A stretch of 57,015 bases of DNA from an uncultured bacterium (GTDB lineage: Bacteria > Verrucomicrobiota > Kiritimatiellia > CAIKKV01 > CAITUY01), in assembly GCA_903895695.1 (NCBI GenBank), contig CAITUY010000079.1, positions 1-57,015 of the forward strand, given 5' to 3'. The translations under genes were made by a program, and so were the position numbers. Every line of letters begins with the position of its first letter. Positions within the stretch are counted from its first letter, which is position 1. The notes below the pieces were generated by a model. It did not search any database, was not told the DNA's origin, and saw nothing but the letters and a program-made list of their open reading frames with translations. This document shows, piece after piece, positions 25,142-34,090 of this stretch.

Positions 25142-25966
25142 TTACTTCTTCACCACGAACCCGGTGTCCTGGATGATCTTCATGCCTTCCGGCGTGTCGC
25201 AGAAGTTCACGAAGTCAAACAGAGGTGTACCCTCTTTCGGACGGCCGTTCGTGTACATATACAGCGCCCGCGAGATCGGATAGGTCTTGGCCGTGACGGT
25301 TTCGGGCGTGGCTTCAACGCCGTTCACCTGCAAGGCCTTGACGCCCTCCGTAAAGGCCAACCCGACATAACCGATCGCCGCCGGGGTGCTCATCACCCGC
25401 TGCCGGACCGCTCCGTTGCTGCCGACGTACTCGGCCTTGCCGGTCAACTTCGCCTGGTTCATGACCAGCGTCTGGAAGCTTTCGTAGGTCCCGCTGTTCG
25501 TGTCGCGACTGATGATCACGATGGCCTGATCCGGCCCCCCGAGATCCTTCCAGTTCGCGATCTTCCCGGTATAGATATCCCGAATCTGAGCCAACGTCAG
25601 ATTCGCCACCGGATTGCTCGGATGCACGATGACCGACAAGCCGTCCATCGCTACAACCTTCTCGATCGGCAGGACGCCCGCATCCTGCGCCGCCTTGACC
25701 TCCGAGTTCTTCATCGCCCGGGACATGGTCGCCACGTCGCAGGCCGCATTGATCAGGCTCTTGGCACCATTGCCGCTGCCCGACTCGCTGACGGTGATAT
25801 TCACACCGGGATGCTTGCCCATGTAGTACTCGGCGAACGCCTTCGCGACCGGCCCGACTGTCGTCGACCCGTCTACCACGATCTGATTCGCGTTACCCGC
25901 CAGCGCGATGCCTGCGGTCATCGTCACCGCCGCCAATCCCGCGCCCATTTTGCTGATAATTCTCAT
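25142..25966 (-). CDS. pstS: Periplasmic phosphate-binding protein PstS
   Basis: A 274-residue protein with a Sec signal (about 1-23, MGAGLAAVTMTAGIALA) and no lipobox, so it is soluble and periplasmic. Phosphate-binding segments are visible: VDGSTTVGPVAKAFAE, SGSGNGAKSLINAACDVATMSR and SRDTNSGTYESF. It is of the short PstS type (about 270 residues) usual outside enterobacteria. It lies 33 bp after the porin and 79 bp before pstC, and is probably cotranscribed with both. Confidence 0.96.
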   Translation of the reverse strand: MRIISKMGAGLAAVTMTAGIALAGNANQIVVDGSTTVGPVAKAFAEYYMGKHPGVNITVSESGSGNGAKSLINAACDVATMSRAMKNSEVKAAQDAGVLPIEKVVAMDGLSVIVHPSNPVANLTLAQIRDIYTGKIANWKDLGGPDQAIVIISRDTNSGTYESFQTLVMNQAKLTGKAEYVGSNGAVRQRVMSTPAAIGYVGLAFTEGVKALQVNGVEATPETVTAKTYPISRALYMYTNGRPKEGTPLFDFVNFCDTPEGMKIIQDTGFVVKK

Positions 25967-25999
25967 GCTTTTAGTCCTTTACGCCTATTTTTCTGAACT

Positions 26000-27208
26000 C
26001 TAGAAACTCGCCTGCACGTCGACCATCATGCGCTCGTAATCCTTCGTCTTCTCGCCGGACGCGATCAGATGCTCGTCAATGAAGTAGCTCACGCCCAACT
26101 GGAGGTTCTTCATGATCTGGTACTTGGCGACGAGCTTGTGTCCCTTGCCATCCGTGCCGCCACCCCAGCGGTCCGAGTCCGTCCACATCCCGAGCGTCGC
26201 ATCCTTCTGAACCTCGGCGTAGCTGTAACCCAACTCCCATGTCTGGGGGTTCTTGGCCTTGCCGAGGCTGGCGCCGTAGAGATACCCCTTGTTGTTCTTG
26301 TCCGCATCGCCGTTGTTCAGCACCTGGGTGAAGAACGAGAGCGGCAAACCGCCGACCCACGTGTCGAACTGGGCGAAGCAAACGAGCGGCGCGAAGTTCG
26401 AAGCCCAAGCCTTATTGGTCGTGCTGCCGCTGACGCTGCCCTTCACCGTGCTATTGCCATAGGCGCTATTGGCATTGTTCACGTCGATCACGTCATACCC
26501 CTCAAGGTTGCGGTAACCGTAATAGGAGGCACCCAACGTCAGAACGGCCTCCGGGACAAACTCCAGCTTCAAGGCGCCTTGCCCGGCTTCCAGCATGCCG
26601 GCATCCTTGCTATCGCGCTCCTGGATCCAAATGTAGCCGCCGTTGGCCAGAACCGTGGCGAACCCGCCGCCGAACTGACCGCGCAGCGCCAAGCCCTCGG
26701 GCCGCAGATCCGGGTCGAAGACCAGGTCGTCGGGCATCGTGATGAACGGGGTCATCATCTTGCCGGCGATGGCGTGCACCTCGTTCGGATTGTCGCCGAA
26801 GCAGTTGTAATCCATGAAGGCCGTGTCGAGCCTCATCTCCTTCTTCTGGGCGCCGTCGGTAAGCGTCTGGTTTCCCGAGATCGGGTCCGCCCCGCCGGTC
26901 GACAGGCCGATCCCCACCTTGAGATCGTCGTTGGCCTTCGCCTCAGCCGAGAGTCGCGCACGGATCCGGTCGCGTTCCCGCGTGTAGGTATCCTTGCTCG
27001 CGTCAAGCTTGGAGCCGTCGTCGATGGTCTCGTACCGGTACCGCAGGTCGCCCTTCAGGGTGACCGAGTCCACCCATGTCTTCACGGGTGGCGGTGGTAC
27101 CGCCGGTGCCGCCGGTGCTGCCGCCTGCGGCGCCGACTGCGCCATGGCGTACCCCCCGATACTCGCCGCCGCCAACATTCCCGCCGCGATCCGCCTTGTC
27201 TGTGACAT
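26000..27208 (-). CDS. Outer-membrane porin, probably phosphate-regulated
   Basis: A 402-residue protein with a signal peptide (about 1-23, MLAAASIGGYAMA) and an Ala/Pro linker. A beta-barrel follows with repeated strands such as VTLKGDLRYRYETID and LVAKYQIMKNLQLGVSYF, and a C-terminal Phe (VDVQASF). It fits the putative-porin (Porin_5-like) family. AAGGAG nine bases upstream supports ATG 27208. Its place between phoR and pstS makes a role in phosphate entry likely by context, by analogy with OprO/OprP and PhoE; the pore specificity cannot be read from sequence. Confidence 0.87.
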   Translation of the reverse strand: MSQTRRIAAGMLAAASIGGYAMAQSAPQAAAPAAPAVPPPPVKTWVDSVTLKGDLRYRYETIDDGSKLDASKDTYTRERDRIRARLSAEAKANDDLKVGIGLSTGGADPISGNQTLTDGAQKKEMRLDTAFMDYNCFGDNPNEVHAIAGKMMTPFITMPDDLVFDPDLRPEGLALRGQFGGGFATVLANGGYIWIQERDSKDAGMLEAGQGALKLEFVPEAVLTLGASYYGYRNLEGYDVIDVNNANSAYGNSTVKGSVSGSTTNKAWASNFAPLVCFAQFDTWVGGLPLSFFTQVLNNGDADKNNKGYLYGASLGKAKNPQTWELGYSYAEVQKDATLGMWTDSDRWGGGTDGKGHKLVAKYQIMKNLQLGVSYFIDEHLIASGEKTKDYERMMVDVQASF

Positions 27209-27299
27209 ACGTGGTTACTCCTTGAGTGGTTTCTGGGAGTAAACCGGCGGCGTGTTAGAGGAATGTGAGCGCCCCATTAGACTTTCGTCAAAAGGGCAC

Positions 27300-29063
27300 T
27301 CACTGACGCGGAATGCGGATTGTGAACGTGCTGCCCTGGCCGGGTGTGCTCTCGACGGCTACCGTTCCGCGATGCGCGAGCACGATGTGCTTCACGATCG
27401 CCAGGCCGAGTCCTGTGCCGCCGAGGGCGCGGCTGCGCGCCTGGTCGACCCGGTAGAAGCGCTCGAAAATTCGCGGAAGGTGTCTCTTCTCGATGCCAAC
27501 CCCCTGGTCGCCGACCTGGATCGCGATCCCGGTCTCCGTCGCCGCGCCGGACACCGTGACCTGCGTCCCCTCGGTGCCGTATTTGATCGCATTGTCTACC
27601 AAGTTGCCTACCGCCTGCTCCAGTAGCGCGGCATTGATCCGGGCGACCAAATCGGCGGGACATTGCAGCACAATCACGATTCGCTTGACGGCGGCCGCTT
27701 TTGCGAACGCCTGCGTGGCGCGTCGCAACACCTCGCCCACGGATCCCGGTTCGAGCGGGATGCGGTTGTGCTCGGCATCGTGCTCAAGACGCGACAGGCT
27801 CAGCAAGTCCTCAACGATCGCGCCCAGCCGATCGACCTGCCGGCCCATCATCCCCAGGAAACGCGCTGCCTCGTCGGCGTTGCGGTAGGCCCCTTCCTGC
27901 AAGGTCTCGACACATCCCTTAAGCGCCGTGATCGGCGTCTTCAATTCGTGCGACACATTCGCGACAAAGTCGCGCCGCACGGTCTCGAGCCGCTTCAGCC
28001 GCGTGACATCATTGAGCACGACCAACGCGCCCAGCTTCTTGCCGTCGGCATCGGTCAAGGCCGCACCATTCACCTGCAGGAACCTCTCCTCCGCACCGTA
28101 CACGGTGATTTCCGTCTCGACCGGTTTCCCCGCGGCCAGCGTATCGGCGATCAGTCTCTGCAGGTCAAGGTTGCGAACCGTCTCCTGGATGCTTTTCCCG
28201 CGGGCTTGCGCGGGGGACAGTTCCAGCAACCGCGCCGCGGCGTCGTTCAAGTGGAGTATCCGGGCCTCGCCATCGACGGCAAGGACGCCTTCCGACATGG
28301 ACGAAAAGACCGCCTTCTGTTCGTTGCTCTGCCGCTCAATCGTCCCCAGGCGATCGCCGAGTTGGGCCGCCATCTGGTTCAGCGTGCGGGCCAGCGCGCC
28401 GAGTTCCCGGCCGCGCGGCACGACCATGCGCGCGCCGAGGTCTCCCAGCGCCAGCCGTTCCGCCACGCGACGCATGTCCTCGATCGGCCGGCTGATTCGC
28501 TTCGATAGATACATCGCCACGATGGCGAAAAGCGCAGCCGCCATTAGCCCGCCCAACACAATCTGACGATACACGGCATCCAACGACCACTCGATGGCCG
28601 TGAGCGGCAGCGCCGTTCGCACGACGGCCGCAATGGCATGATCGCGCCTGACCGGGATTGCCAGGTACATCAGGTTACGGCGCATCGTGTCGCTGAAACG
28701 GACCGACCGGCCCACATGACCGGCCAACGCCTCCAGGACTTCGGGACGGTGACCGTGATTATCCATGGTTGCCGTATCGTGGTCCGAGTCGGCCAGCGGC
28801 GTGCCGTCGGGCAGAATGACCGTGACGCGGGTTTCGGTCAGCCTCCCGAATTCCCGGCAGTGCCGGTCGATGGTTTCCGGCGGCGTGCCCGGCGGATAAG
28901 CGGCCAATTCCTGCTCCAGGATGCGAGCCCGGACGAGCAAGTCACCCGCGAGCTGGTCCTCGTTGAAAAGGCGCAGGGAGTGCTCCGCATACCACGCCGT
29001 ACCCGCGAGCGCCACCAGCGTGCTCACGAAGAACGAAAGGTAAAGACGCCACAACAGTCGCAT
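27300..29063 (-). CDS. phoR: Phosphate sensor histidine kinase PhoR
   Basis: A 587-residue sensor kinase. Two membrane helices (about 7-26 and 168-187) flank a periplasmic domain. HAMP (about 188-240) and PAS (about 250-355) domains are followed by HisKA with phospho-acceptor His 372 (VANVSHELKTPIT), then an HATPase domain with N-box NLVDNAIKYG, G1 VGDQGVGIEK and G2 GGTGLGLAIVK. Unlike E. coli PhoR (431 residues, almost no periplasmic part), it has a real periplasmic sensor region, the type found in Gram-positives and PVC bacteria. It lies 11 bp after phoB and 91 bp before the porin. Confidence 0.93.
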   Translation of the reverse strand: MRLLWRLYLSFFVSTLVALAGTAWYAEHSLRLFNEDQLAGDLLVRARILEQELAAYPPGTPPETIDRHCREFGRLTETRVTVILPDGTPLADSDHDTATMDNHGHRPEVLEALAGHVGRSVRFSDTMRRNLMYLAIPVRRDHAIAAVVRTALPLTAIEWSLDAVYRQIVLGGLMAAALFAIVAMYLSKRISRPIEDMRRVAERLALGDLGARMVVPRGRELGALARTLNQMAAQLGDRLGTIERQSNEQKAVFSSMSEGVLAVDGEARILHLNDAAARLLELSPAQARGKSIQETVRNLDLQRLIADTLAAGKPVETEITVYGAEERFLQVNGAALTDADGKKLGALVVLNDVTRLKRLETVRRDFVANVSHELKTPITALKGCVETLQEGAYRNADEAARFLGMMGRQVDRLGAIVEDLLSLSRLEHDAEHNRIPLEPGSVGEVLRRATQAFAKAAAVKRIVIVLQCPADLVARINAALLEQAVGNLVDNAIKYGTEGTQVTVSGAATETGIAIQVGDQGVGIEKRHLPRIFERFYRVDQARSRALGGTGLGLAIVKHIVLAHRGTVAVESTPGQGSTFTIRIPRQ

Positions 29064-29074
29064 ACGTACCGGCC

Positions 29075-29761
29075 CTATTCCCTGAAGCGGTAGCCCACGC
29101 CCCGCACCGTCTCGATCAGATCGGCCCGGGTGCCTAGTTTCCGCCGCAACCCGACGATTTGAACATCCACCGAACGGTCGGTCACGGGGTAATCCTCCCC
29201 GCGAACCGAGTCAACGATCTGCTCACGAGTCATCACCCACCCCGGCCGGCTCGCGAGGAGATGAAGGATGCGTAGTTCGGAAAACGTCATATCGATGGGC
29301 TTGCCCTTGATCAGCACCTCGTGCCGGCCCGGGTTGATCACGAGATCGTGAATGCGGATGACGGCCGTCTTCTCGGCTGGCGGTTCCTTCTTCCGCCGCA
29401 GGACAGCCCGGACCCGGGCCAGCAGCACCTTGATACTGAACGGCTTGGCCACATAATCGTCGGCCCCGAGTTCAAGCCCCGCGACCACATCGCTTTCGTC
29501 GCCCTTGGCCGTCACGATCACGATCGGAATCCGCGCTGTTTTATCGTTCTTCTTCAGTTGACGGCAAACATCCAGCCCGTCCATCCCGGGCAGCATCAAG
29601 TCCAACAGCACCAAGTCCGGCAGTTTCGCGTCAGCCGCCTGCAGTCCTTTCAGGCCGTCCGTGACCCCGATCACCTTGTAACCTTCACGCGATAGGTTGT
29701 AAGTGAGGAGTTCAAGGATGTCCTCTTCATCCTCGACCACCAGCAGGGTTTCACCAGACAT
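29075..29761 (-). CDS. phoB: Phosphate regulon response regulator PhoB
   Basis: A 228-residue OmpR-class regulator. The receiver domain (1-120) has acidic pocket residues D11 and E12 and phospho-acceptor D54 (LVLLDLMLPGMDG). The C-terminal winged helix (about 135-228) includes MTFSELRILHLLASRPGWVM and TVRGVGYRFRE. It is the first gene of the Pho block, so its promoter should lie in the 270-bp divergent gap up to lptF/G. I found no clear Pho box by eye. Confidence 0.95.
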   Translation of the reverse strand: MSGETLLVVEDEEDILELLTYNLSREGYKVIGVTDGLKGLQAADAKLPDLVLLDLMLPGMDGLDVCRQLKKNDKTARIPIVIVTAKGDESDVVAGLELGADDYVAKPFSIKVLLARVRAVLRRKKEPPAEKTAVIRIHDLVINPGRHEVLIKGKPIDMTFSELRILHLLASRPGWVMTREQIVDSVRGEDYPVTDRSVDVQIVGLRRKLGTRADLIETVRGVGYRFRE

Positions 29762-29975
29762 GACTCGCTCCTTGCCTTTCTCCGGCCCGTCATCAGACGC
29801 CTCGCCCGTGACGGAACTCGCCAGAGCATACCAACTTGCGCCCGACGGCGAAACAGCATCCGTGTTAGATTTCGGTTAGGCTACACCGTTCCCGACAATC
29901 CTCCGTCGGCGCCCCCCTCGAAGCGTATGCCAGCCAGAAGCCGCACACTTGTGCGACCGCGCCGCGGCCTTCTGT

Positions 29976-30004
29976 TTGACGCTTCTCCCGCACCCGGCTA
30001 TAAA
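29976..30004 (+). promoter_or_regulatory. Predicted sigma70 promoter of the lptF/G-like gene
   Basis: TTGACG (29976-29981), a 17-base spacer and TATAAA (29999-30004) form a near-consensus promoter. Transcription would start near 30011, with GGGAG at 30020-30024 and the GTG start at 30032. This rules out the upstream in-frame ATG at 29927. Confidence 0.7.
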
Positions 30005-30031
30005 GAGACGTTTCAAGTCGGGAGACTCCAC

Positions 30032-31132
30032 GTGCGGACGCTATCACGATATATCCGGGACAGTTACTTGCTGACGTTCGTCCTGACCCTGGTGGTCTTT
30101 ACGTTCGTCATGTGCCTCATGGTCCTGTTCCGGATCGCCGACGCGCTGGCCATGGGCGGGTCCAACCGCCTGATCCTTACCATCTTCCTCACGGGCATCC
30201 CTTCTGCGCTCGGATTTTCCATCCCCATCAGCGTCATGACTGCCGCCCTGCTCACCTTCGGCAAGCTCTCCGCGAACGGCGAGATCACGGCCATGAAGAG
30301 CAGCGGCATCCGGATGCTCCAGATCGTTCGCGAACCCTTTGTCTACGCCGTCCTGATGAGCATCGTCTGCTTCTACCTGCAGACGGAGTGGGTGCCGATA
30401 AGCTACCACATGCGCCGGGAAGCGCTGCGCCAACTGGGCACGGAGTCGCCCGTTCAACTCCTTGAAGAAGGGCGCGTGATCCGCGATTTCCCCGGCTACA
30501 CCGTCTGGTTCAGCGCCAAGAAGGATAACGAACTGCAGGACTTGTTCATCTACCAGAAGGAAGCCAACAAACCGGCCCGCACCATCCGCGCCCGGCGCGG
30601 CATCGTCACGGCCAGCGACGACAAACGGTCGCTGAACGTCGACCTGTACGACGTGCGCGTGGACCCGTTCTATGACGACCGCCCGGGTGTAGGCGTCGCC
30701 AGCCGCTTTCCGCTCGTCATACCGCTCGACCGGATGGGGGGGAGCACAGGCCCCAAGAAGAAAAGCGACATGACGCTGGACGAACTGTCGGAGTCCTACG
30801 ACGCCGTGGCCGCCACCTATCCGGAACTCGACGCGGAAGGCCGGACCCGGCAGGCGATGGTCCTGCGCGTGGAATACCACAAGCGCCTGGTGCTGGCTTT
30901 GTCCTGTGTCGTCTTTGTGCTGCTGGGCGCCCCGCTCGCCACGCGGACGCACCGCAGCGAAACCACAATCGGCATCGCCATGAGCCTCCTTCTCGTATTC
31001 GTCTTCTACCTCTTCATCATCGTGGCCGAAACGCTCACGCGCAGACCCGAGTTCCAGCCGCATCTCATCGTCTGGATGCCTGTCGCGCTGGCGCTCGTGC
31101 TGGGTTCCTGGCTCATCCATCGGACGGACTGA
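30032..31132 (+). CDS. LPS export permease, LptF/LptG family
   Basis: A 366-residue YjgP/YjgQ protein. Three N-terminal helices (LLTFVLTLVVFTFVMCLMVL; ILTIFLTGIPSALGFSIPIS) include the segment GEITAMKSSGIRMLQIVREP. A periplasmic beta-jellyroll-like domain (about 135-270) and three C-terminal helices follow. In the Lpt machine two such permeases and LptB extract lipopolysaccharide from the inner membrane. GTG 30032 has GGGAG seven bases upstream and is downstream of a good promoter. Only one such gene is present; a partner would be elsewhere or the protein may self-pair. Which of LptF or LptG it is cannot be said. Confidence 0.9.
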   Translation: MRTLSRYIRDSYLLTFVLTLVVFTFVMCLMVLFRIADALAMGGSNRLILTIFLTGIPSALGFSIPISVMTAALLTFGKLSANGEITAMKSSGIRMLQIVREPFVYAVLMSIVCFYLQTEWVPISYHMRREALRQLGTESPVQLLEEGRVIRDFPGYTVWFSAKKDNELQDLFIYQKEANKPARTIRARRGIVTASDDKRSLNVDLYDVRVDPFYDDRPGVGVASRFPLVIPLDRMGGSTGPKKKSDMTLDELSESYDAVAATYPELDAEGRTRQAMVLRVEYHKRLVLALSCVVFVLLGAPLATRTHRSETTIGIAMSLLLVFVFYLFIIVAETLTRRPEFQPHLIVWMPVALALVLGSWLIHRTD

Positions 31133-31142
31133 GCGATTCCCC

Positions 31143-32420
31143 GTGACCCAGGCTCCTTCATACCGGCGATGGTGGCTGGCCGACCTGGCCGGCTTGCTGA
31201 TCCTGACGGCCCTCGCCATCGTGCCGTTTCTCTCGTCCCAAACGGACCTCGCGCTGCAGCGCTGTTTCTACACGCCGTCCGCCCCGCACGCCTGGTCGCA
31301 TGAGGCGGACCCGCTCTGGCGCCTGCTGTACCGTTTCGGTCCCTGGCCGGCCTTGCTTACGGGCGTGGCGGCATTGGTCGTGTTCACGGCCGGCCGATGG
31401 TGGCCTGCCCTGGCCCGACGCCGCGTTCAGGCACTCTACCTGATCCTCACGCTCGCCCTCGGCCCCGGCCTGCTGGTCAATGTGATTTTCAAGGATCACT
31501 GGGGCCGCCCGCGGCCGCGCGAAGTCAAGGAACTCGGTGGGGCCTGGCCCTACCAGACTTTTGCGGAGAAAGGCGTCGGTGGCCGCGGCAAATCTTTCCC
31601 ATGCGGTCACAGTTCGATGGGCTACTATTTCGTCGCGTTTTACTTCCTGTGGAGGCGGCGCCATCCGGGCCGCGCCGCGGCCGCCCTCGCCCTCACGGCC
31701 GTCTACGGTACGCTGATCGGCGCCGCGCGCATGGCCGCGGGAGGCCATTTTGCATCGGATGTCGCGTGGTCGGCCGTCATGACCGTGGGCGCCGCCTATC
31801 TGGTCTATTACGTCATCCTCCGCGTCCCGGCGGCCGAGGAAAGGCTTGAGGCCGGCCAAGCGCCTGCTCCGCTATCGCGGTGGATGCTGGCCGTGACGCT
31901 GCCCGCTGCCCTGTTCGCCGTGGCCATGGGAGTGCTCGGCACGCCATCCTACAGCAAACTGAATGCGACGATCGCAGTCCCCTGCCCGGGGCCGCTCACC
32001 TTGAACATAAGCCAGTGCGACGTCGATATCGTTGTCGCCGACCGTCCCGCCTCGAACATCAGTGTTGTCGGCTCGGCCCGCGGATTCGGCTGGCCTGGAA
32101 GCAAGGTCATCTGCACGCTGTCGAACGCGCCGATCGACGGGCATCCCGCCGCGACTTTGACGGTCGCCCCGCACGGCTGGTTCGGCGAACTCGTCGGACA
32201 AGTCACCGTCGACGTGCCGAGCAACGCCTTGACGATGATTTGCGGCCAGGTGCGGGATGGCAACGCGAGCGTCAAAACCTTGCCAACCGTAATGACACCA
32301 ACCCTTGATCTCCACATCCAAAATGGCGGCTGCACAGTTTTACCGGAGCCCATGCCGCGGCTGAGAAGAACGCCGGCGCCCAACGGCATGCGCTTTCAGT
32401 TTGGGCCGCCGGTTCCGTGA
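31143..32420 (+). CDS. PAP2-family membrane phosphatase with a C-terminal beta-rich domain
   Basis: A 425-residue protein. Residues 1-230 are a PAP2/LpxE-like phosphatase with six membrane helices and all three motifs: KDHWGRPRP (117-125), PCGHSS (153-158, Cys in place of the usual Ser) and R196 / H202 / D206 in GAARMAAGGHFASD. Another helix (about 247-264) leads to about 160 residues of beta-rich sequence (LNISQCDVDIVVADRPASNI; QVTVDVPSNALTMICGQVRD), resembling the DUF4097-type adhesin fold and probably periplasmic. Substrates of the family are lipid A, undecaprenyl-PP or phosphatidylglycerol phosphate. The start is GTG 31143, 10 bp after the lptF/G stop, so a role in envelope lipid phosphate removal is likely. 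Confidence 0.82.
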   Translation: MTQAPSYRRWWLADLAGLLILTALAIVPFLSSQTDLALQRCFYTPSAPHAWSHEADPLWRLLYRFGPWPALLTGVAALVVFTAGRWWPALARRRVQALYLILTLALGPGLLVNVIFKDHWGRPRPREVKELGGAWPYQTFAEKGVGGRGKSFPCGHSSMGYYFVAFYFLWRRRHPGRAAAALALTAVYGTLIGAARMAAGGHFASDVAWSAVMTVGAAYLVYYVILRVPAAEERLEAGQAPAPLSRWMLAVTLPAALFAVAMGVLGTPSYSKLNATIAVPCPGPLTLNISQCDVDIVVADRPASNISVVGSARGFGWPGSKVICTLSNAPIDGHPAATLTVAPHGWFGELVGQVTVDVPSNALTMICGQVRDGNASVKTLPTVMTPTLDLHIQNGGCTVLPEPMPRLRRTPAPNGMRFQFGPPVP

Positions 32421-32451
32421 AACGACCGCGGCTCATTGTTGGTGAACCCGA

Positions 32452-34086
32452 ATGAACTGGTTATTTCTCAATCCGATCAAGGCCCAAGGCTGGGGCGGCA
32501 TGGAGAACTGGATGCTCAAGCTCGGCTTGGGCTTCCGCGAACGCGGCGACCGATGCCTGGTCGTGGGCCGCGCCGTCAGCCCCTGGCCGGAGGTTTGCCG
32601 CCAGCACAACCTTCCGTTCGCGCCGATTCGGTTCGGCGTCGACCTGGCTCCTTGGACGCTCCTCGCCCTGCACCGAATCGCCGCGGATTTCCGACCCGAC
32701 ATCCTGATCGCCAAAGGCTTCCGTCAGGTCCGGTTTGCCCGGGTCGCCTGCCCCGGTGTCACGATCGGCGTCAAACTGCCGATTGCGGGCGAACTGACCG
32801 CTGAATTCATGGACCGGCTCACCTTCCGGCTCGGTGCCGACCGGGTCCTCGTCGACAACGAATTCGCCCGCCAGACCTGTCTGCGCCACTCCTGGGTTCC
32901 ACCCGACAAGGTCGTGACGGTGCACAACGGCGTGGCAATACCCGATCCCGCCGAGCGGCCGACGGTCCGCGCGCAGATCTGTCGCGAACTGGGACTGCCG
33001 GCCGGTGCCGTGCTGGTCGGCGGCGCCGGCCGGTTCACGCCTGAAAAACGCTACGCCGACGCCCTCCACGCCTTTGCCGGCGCGGCCGCGACCACGAAGG
33101 CCCGCCTCGTGCTGTTCGGTGAAGGGCCCGAACAACCGGCGCTACAGTCCCTTGCCGCTTCACTGAACATTGCCGACCGGGTCCACTTCCCCGGTTGGCG
33201 CAACAACGCGCGCAACTGGCTGCCGGCCTTCGACATCGTTCTTCACCCCAGCGCCGTCGAAGGTCTTCCCAATGTCGTGCTCGAGGCCATGGCCGGCGGC
33301 GCGGCCGTCATCGCCAGCGATGCCGGCGGCACGCGCGAGATCCTCACGACCCCCGACGTCGGCTGCCTCTATGCGGCCGGTGATGTGGCCCGCCTGACCG
33401 GCCATTTGAGCGACCTGCTGTCCGACCCGGATCGCCGCCGCGACCTGGGTCGGCGCGCTCTGGCGCACGTGGCCGCCCACTTTTCAATCCCCGTCATGGT
33501 GGATGTCGTGCGGGCCAACCTCTGCGCCGCCCACGCCGTGCGTTCGGGCCGGCCCCTTCCGCTCGACAGCGGTCCGGCAAGCGTGTCGCCTCCGCCTCCC
33601 ACGCCGCGCTTCATGCTGGATAACATGCTCATCCGCCTCGGCAAGTACCTGCGCGTCATCGGCTGCGATGCGGCCTGGGACCCGGCCTTGCGCACCCACG
33701 ACCTGATCCGGCGCGCCAACGCCGAAGACCGCGTGTTCGTGACGCGTAACCGCCAGTTGCCGCATCAGTACCCGCGGCCCGCCGCCCTGTTGACGCTGGT
33801 TGAGACCGATCCCAAAGCCCAGTTTGACCGCGTGGTCGCGCACTTCAGGCTTGAGCCGCAGGGGGCGCTGTTCACCCGCTGCATCCGCTGCAATGTCATA
33901 TTGGACGCCGTCGCTGACAAAGCCACGATCCAGAGCAGAGTCGACCCGAACGTCTACCGCCGGCACGATCGGTTCTATTCCTGTCCGTCCTGCGGCACGG
34001 TATTCTGGTACGGCAGCCACGTAACGAATACCTGTCGCAAACTTGAGTTGGCACGGCCCGACGCACCCCCCGCCGCGAGGACATGA
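32452..34086 (+). CDS. Glycosyltransferase (GT4) fused to a Mut7-C RNase-like domain
   Basis: One 544-residue frame holds two domains not normally joined. Residues 1-365 are a GT-B glycosyltransferase of family 4: FLNPIKAQGWGGMENWMLKL at the N-terminus, GAGRFTPEKR (191-200), and the EX7E-type EGLPNVVLE (270-278) with AGGTREIL after it. A Pro/Ser linker (about 366-385) leads to a Mut7-C domain (386-533): FMLDNMLIRLGKYLRVIGCD, then TRNRQL (431-436), and a zinc-ribbon with RCIRCN (C477, C480) and CPSCGTVFWYGSH (C511, C514). D390 is kept, but the usual TRD Asp is Asn 433, so nuclease activity is uncertain. The position after lptF/G and PAP2 suggests envelope glycan work for the first half. No frameshift is seen at the junction. 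Confidence 0.85.
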   Translation: MNWLFLNPIKAQGWGGMENWMLKLGLGFRERGDRCLVVGRAVSPWPEVCRQHNLPFAPIRFGVDLAPWTLLALHRIAADFRPDILIAKGFRQVRFARVACPGVTIGVKLPIAGELTAEFMDRLTFRLGADRVLVDNEFARQTCLRHSWVPPDKVVTVHNGVAIPDPAERPTVRAQICRELGLPAGAVLVGGAGRFTPEKRYADALHAFAGAAATTKARLVLFGEGPEQPALQSLAASLNIADRVHFPGWRNNARNWLPAFDIVLHPSAVEGLPNVVLEAMAGGAAVIASDAGGTREILTTPDVGCLYAAGDVARLTGHLSDLLSDPDRRRDLGRRALAHVAAHFSIPVMVDVVRANLCAAHAVRSGRPLPLDSGPASVSPPPPTPRFMLDNMLIRLGKYLRVIGCDAAWDPALRTHDLIRRANAEDRVFVTRNRQLPHQYPRPAALLTLVETDPKAQFDRVVAHFRLEPQGALFTRCIRCNVILDAVADKATIQSRVDPNVYRRHDRFYSCPSCGTVFWYGSHVTNTCRKLELARPDAPPAART

Positions 34087-34090
34087 CCCA

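Noticed and set aside
27209..27299. Pho box upstream of the porin gene
   Set aside because: The gap between phoR and the porin contains no direct repeats clearly like a PhoB-binding site; a TTGACG is present but its -10 match is poor.
30044..31219. A 391-residue minus-strand frame over the lptF/G-like gene
   Set aside because: The plus-strand gene has a strong promoter, ribosome-binding site and family match; the minus frame has none.
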